Shown here: positions 4,719 to 7,123 of the stretch, piece by piece
Layout of the letters: the number at the start of each line of letters is the position of its first letter
Position numbering within the stretch: position 1 is the first letter of the stretch
Assembly: GCA_016882345.1 (NCBI GenBank)
Contig: VGQR01000098.1
Span: 1 to 7,123 of the forward strand
Source: Cyanobacteria bacterium K_DeepCast_35m_m2_023
GTDB lineage: Bacteria; Cyanobacteriota; Cyanobacteriia; PCC-6307; Cyanobiaceae
DNA: 7,123 nucleotides
Reading direction: 5' to 3'
The notes under the pieces: model-generated
Told to the model about the DNA's origin: nothing
Database searches by the model: none
What the model saw: the letters and a program-made list of their open reading frames with translations, nothing else
Program-made: the position numbers and the translations under genes

Positions 4719-5417
4719 TCAGGCGATGAGCAGGGCCCCCAGAGCCAACAGCATCAATGCCGGCAGGCTTTGCACCTGTACCGAGCTCAGGGGCAAACCC
4801 AACGGCAGATCGGCCGGCAGAACACCCATCAGGAACGCGCCCACCACCAGCCCGGTGATCAACAGGGCAACACTCCAACCGACTGCAGGCCAGAACCGGC
4901 GATTGCGGCGTTGCAAGGCCGTCACCGTGCCCAAGGTGCCAAGCGCCAGCAGCAGCTCTGGGCTGGCGCTCGGCACCAGCAGCAACAGCCCTACCAGAGC
5001 CGCCGCTGCAGCCAGGGTGATCCAGCCATCGGGTCCGGCCGCGAACTGCAGGCTGGGCAGGCTCATGTTGACGCCGCGCAGTCCAGCAGGGCGTGGTAAG
5101 GCAGGCAGCTTCGGCAAGGCAGGCAGGGCCTTGGCGCTTGCTGGTTTGACGCTGGCCACCTTGTCTTCGCGAACCGAGGCGCTGCGGGCAGCCGTGCTGA
5201 CCTTGCCCTGTTGGCGGTCCTTGAGTCGACCCATGAGCACAGCGTCGTAGGCCGCCTCAACACGGGCCCGAGCCAGGGGGTCGTCGCCAAGTTCAAGCAA
5301 CCTGGCTTGCTTGGCCGTCTGCACCTCTTCAAAGCTGGCATCAGCCGCGACGCCCAACAGCCCATAGGGGTCGGGGGCGTTGGCCGCCGGTTGAGGCTGG
5401 TCTGGACTGGAGTTCAT
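4719..5417 (-). CDS. CPP1-like family membrane protein with degenerate J-domain
   Basis: The 232-residue product belongs to the CPP1-like (chaperone-like protein of POR1) family shared by cyanobacteria and chloroplasts. The plant member stabilises protochlorophyllide oxidoreductase; the cyanobacterial role is less clear and is inferred. DPYGLLGVAADASFEEVQTA (16-35) and VEAAYDAVLMGRLKDRQQGK (53-72) form a J-domain-like fold in which no HPD tripeptide is present, so it is unlikely to stimulate DnaK in the standard way. A Pro/Ala/Lys-rich linker (about 75-115) follows, containing a short repeat PALPKLPALPRP. The C-terminal half has hydrophobic segments at about 132-150, 153-168, 175-200 and 216-232, giving three or four membrane passes, and the last runs to the C-terminus. 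The ATG at 5417 fits the family N-terminus; no strong ribosome-binding site is seen. It lies 47 bases beyond the 79-residue gene on the same strand and may be cotranscribed. Confidence 0.88.
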   Translation of the reverse strand: MNSSPDQPQPAANAPDPYGLLGVAADASFEEVQTAKQARLLELGDDPLARARVEAAYDAVLMGRLKDRQQGKVSTAARSASVREDKVASVKPASAKALPALPKLPALPRPAGLRGVNMSLPSLQFAAGPDGWITLAAAAALVGLLLLVPSASPELLLALGTLGTVTALQRRNRRFWPAVGWSVALLITGLVVGAFLMGVLPADLPLGLPLSSVQVQSLPALMLLALGALLIA

Positions 5418-5464
5418 GGCCGGGCAAGGGGGCCTGGGGGCTGTGTCGAGCGTATCGAGGCGGG

Positions 5465-5704
5465 TCAGAACAGGGGCTCACTGCTGTGAAAACCATCGTT
5501 CTGTTGCAGCTGCAGGCGGCAGCGTTCGGCCTCTTCGGGCGGCAGACGGTGGCGGCGCTTGAGCAAGGGCATCTGGGGCGGCAGGTGACTGCCTTCGCGC
5601 ATCTCAACGCTGGCCTGGGTGCCACCGGCTTGGGTCGGCACAAAATTGACGTAATCGCAGCCCCCATCTGGTCGGGGGCGTACCAGCCAGAGCGGTTGTG
5701 GCAT
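5465..5704 (-). CDS. Small hypothetical protein, 79 residues, probably conserved in picocyanobacteria
   Basis: The protein begins MPQPLWLVRPRPDGGCDYVNF, has a middle section with VEMREGSHLPPQMP (33-46) and a charged helix-forming part LLKRRHRLPPEEAERCRLQL (47-66), and ends SSEPLF. The LLK.R.RL..EEA pattern recalls the small DUF1651 proteins of Synechococcus and Prochlorococcus, but the resemblance is partial and I do not assign it. There is no signal peptide or membrane segment; two cysteines (16 and 62) are not in a metal-binding pattern. It is considered real because it fills the gap between prfC and the CPP1-like gene on the same strand and its composition is protein-like rather than Arg/Ala/Ser shadow sequence. 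The ATG at 5704 is the first start in frame. The 99 bases separating it from prfC may hold its own promoter. Confidence 0.65.
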   Translation of the reverse strand: MPQPLWLVRPRPDGGCDYVNFVPTQAGGTQASVEMREGSHLPPQMPLLKRRHRLPPEEAERCRLQLQQNDGFHSSEPLF

Positions 5705-5773
5705 GGCTGTGACGCTTCGTTACACGAATTCTGGCGTGGCCACTCGGCTGACCGTGAGCGCGTTCACCGAGGT

Positions 5774-5790
5774 GAGGCGCTGGCGCCCTC
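5774..5790 (-). terminator. GC-rich hairpin just downstream of prfC, weak terminator candidate
   Basis: Read on the minus strand, GAGG pairs with CCTC and, past one bulged G, CG pairs with CG around a four-base loop, beginning 13 bases after the prfC stop. No T-run follows. It could slow or end prfC transcription or simply reflect high GC. Confidence 0.2.
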
Positions 5791-5803
5791 GATCAGCCTC
5801 GGA

Positions 5804-7123
5804 TCAGAGACTGATCGGCTCGACGCCGCTCACCACCGGCGCCACAGCGCTCAGCTCCAGCTGCGGATGGTCCTCGGCCAGCTGGTTGAGATTCCAGTCG
5901 TTCTTGAACAGCAGCACCGGCCGCCTCCAGGCGTCGCGCACGGTCTTGCAGTTGAAGATGCGCCCCACCGCCTCGAGCGCCGGCCAGCCGCCCACCACCC
6001 AGCGGGCCACCGAAAAGCCCAGGGGCTCCAGCCGCGTCTGCACGCCGTATTCGTTTTCGAGGCGGTACTGGACCACCTCGAGCTGCAGCTGGCCCACCGC
6101 CGCCAGGATCGGATCGCGCTTGCTCTCGTCGGTGTCATAGAGGATCTGCACGGCTCCTTCTTCGCGCAGTTCGTTGACGCCCTTGCGGAAGCTCTTGAAC
6201 GCCGAAGGGTTGGGGTTGCGCAGCCAGGCGAAGATCTCGGGACTGAAGCAGGGGATGCCCTCGTATTCCAGGCGGCTGCCGGTGTAAATGGTGTCGCCGA
6301 TGGCAAACATGCCCGGGTTGTTGAGGCCGATGACATCGCCGGGGTAGGCGTCCTCGACCACTTCGCGGTCCTGGCCAAACAGCTTCTGGGGGCGCGACAG
6401 GCGGATCGTCTTGCCGGTGCGGGCGTGCTGCACGGTCATGTCCTTCTCGAACTGGCCGCTGCAGACCCGCACAAACGCCACCCGGTCGCGGTGGCGGGGA
6501 TCCATGTTGGCCTGCAGCTTGAACACAAACCCGCTGAACCCCGGCGCCACCGGCTCGATCAGGCCGGCGTTGCTGGGGCGTCCGACGGGCTTCTGGGCCA
6601 GCTCCAAAAAGGCATCGAGAAACGGCCGTACGCCGAAGTTGGTTATCGCCGAGCCAAAAAACACCGGGCTGAGCTGGCCCCCGTGCACCAGCTCCAGGTC
6701 GAGGTCGGCACCGGCGCCATCGAGCAGCTCCAGTTCCTCAAGGGCCTGATCCAGGAGCTCTGCTTCCACGACGCCCGATGTGCGGGCTTCTGCAACCGAC
6801 ATCAGCTGTTCTTCGCTGGCCCGGCCGCGCTCGGCCCGCGCAAACAGGATCACCTGCTGGCTGCGGCGGTCGATCACGCCGCGAAAACGCTCGCAGCTGC
6901 CGATCGGCCAGTTGACCGGCCAGCAGGCCAAACCGAGCTCCTGCTCGATCTCATCGATCAGCTCGAGCGGCTCGCGCCCGGGCCGGTCCATCTTGTTGAT
7001 GAAGGTGAAGATCGGGATCTGGCGCATGCGGCAGACCTCGAACAGCTTGCGGGTCTGGGGTTCGAGGCCCTTGGCGGCGTCCTCGAGCATCACCGCGTTG
7101 TCGGCGGCGGCCAGCGTCCGGTA
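5804..7123 (-). CDS. prfC: Peptide chain release factor 3 (RF3), N-terminus outside window
   Basis: RF3 is the translational GTPase that removes RF1/RF2 from the ribosome after peptide release. The frame is open from the right edge to the TGA at 5804-5806, giving 439 residues. The first residues, [20 protein letters not shown], align with E. coli RF3 just after the switch-II DTPGHEDFSEDTYRT region, so roughly the first 95-100 residues (P-loop, switch I and the G3 motif) lie beyond the edge. Visible are G4 NKMD (43-46) within [18 protein letters not shown], the RF3-typical [15 protein letters not shown], domain II with [20 protein letters not shown] and [15 protein letters not shown], and the C-terminal [15 protein letters not shown] and [19 protein letters not shown], which separate RF3 from EF-G. 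An ATG ten codons inside the edge is internal, not the start. No disruption is seen. Confidence 0.95.
   Translation of the reverse strand, partial: YRTLAAADNAVMLEDAAKGLEPQTRKLFEVCRMRQIPIFTFINKMDRPGREPLELIDEIEQELGLACWPVNWPIGSCERFRGVIDRRSQQVILFARAERGRASEEQLMSVAEARTSGVVEAELLDQALEELELLDGAGADLDLELVHGGQLSPVFFGSAITNFGVRPFLDAFLELAQKPVGRPSNAGLIEPVAPGFSGFVFKLQANMDPRHRDRVAFVRVCSGQFEKDMTVQHARTGKTIRLSRPQKLFGQDREVVEDAYPGDVIGLNNPGMFAIGDTIYTGSRLEYEGIPCFSPEIFAWLRNPNPSAFKSFRKGVNELREEGAVQILYDTDESKRDPILAAVGQLQLEVVQYRLENEYGVQTRLEPLGFSVARWVVGGWPALEAVGRIFNCKTVRDAWRRPVLLFKNDWNLNQLAEDHPQLELSAVAPVVSGVEPISL

Overview
The window is a high-GC bacterial chromosome segment that looks like a picocyanobacterium of the Synechococcus/Cyanobium group. 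Three features support this: a DUF3531 protein and a CPP1-like J-domain membrane protein, both families of cyanobacteria and plastids; a small protein with the C-terminal FAPDCL...RRR.GAN..GFK.MA..LF pattern I associate with marine and freshwater Synechococcus relatives; and compact, GC-rich gene packing. It is ordinary housekeeping DNA except for one 600-base gap. No mobile element, CRISPR array, tRNA or rRNA was seen.

Layout, left to right. A DUF92/TIGR00297 integral membrane protein on the minus strand runs off the left edge (1-672). It is divergent from a small Ala/Pro-rich conserved protein on the plus strand (756-1109), whose 3' end overlaps by 11 bases the convergent 3' end of rsmE (1099-1878, minus). 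rsmE follows a DUF3531 gene (1882-2430, minus) after a single spacer codon, so the two probably form an operon. Divergent from DUF3531 is a plus-strand operon: an ECF/CbiO-like ABC ATPase (2499-3146) and the redox chaperone gene hslO (Hsp33, 3143-4117), joined by an ATGA overlap. From the right edge a minus-strand series runs leftward: prfC (5804-7123, 5' end outside the window), a 79-residue protein (5465-5704) and the CPP1-like gene (4719-5417).

The two gene series converge on 4118-4718, the only long stretch without a recognisable gene. Its GC content is about 50% (counted over 4141-4620, with one 60-base block at 32%), clearly below the flanking genes. It holds several inverted repeats, a perfect TTGACA hexamer inside one of them, a minus-strand open frame that reads like a protein remnant, an in-frame extension behind the CPP1-like stop that ends in a double-glycine-leader-like motif, and a 15-base tandem duplication. 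This stretch is the best candidate for something undescribed (structured RNA, decayed gene or degraded peptide precursor), but none of these readings is proven by the sequence alone.

Functionally the genes cover translation (RsmE methylates 16S rRNA, RF3 recycles release factors), protein quality control (Hsp33), transport (ABC ATPase) and plastid-type functions (CPP1-like; DUF92, related to the plant phytyl-phosphate kinase VTE6).
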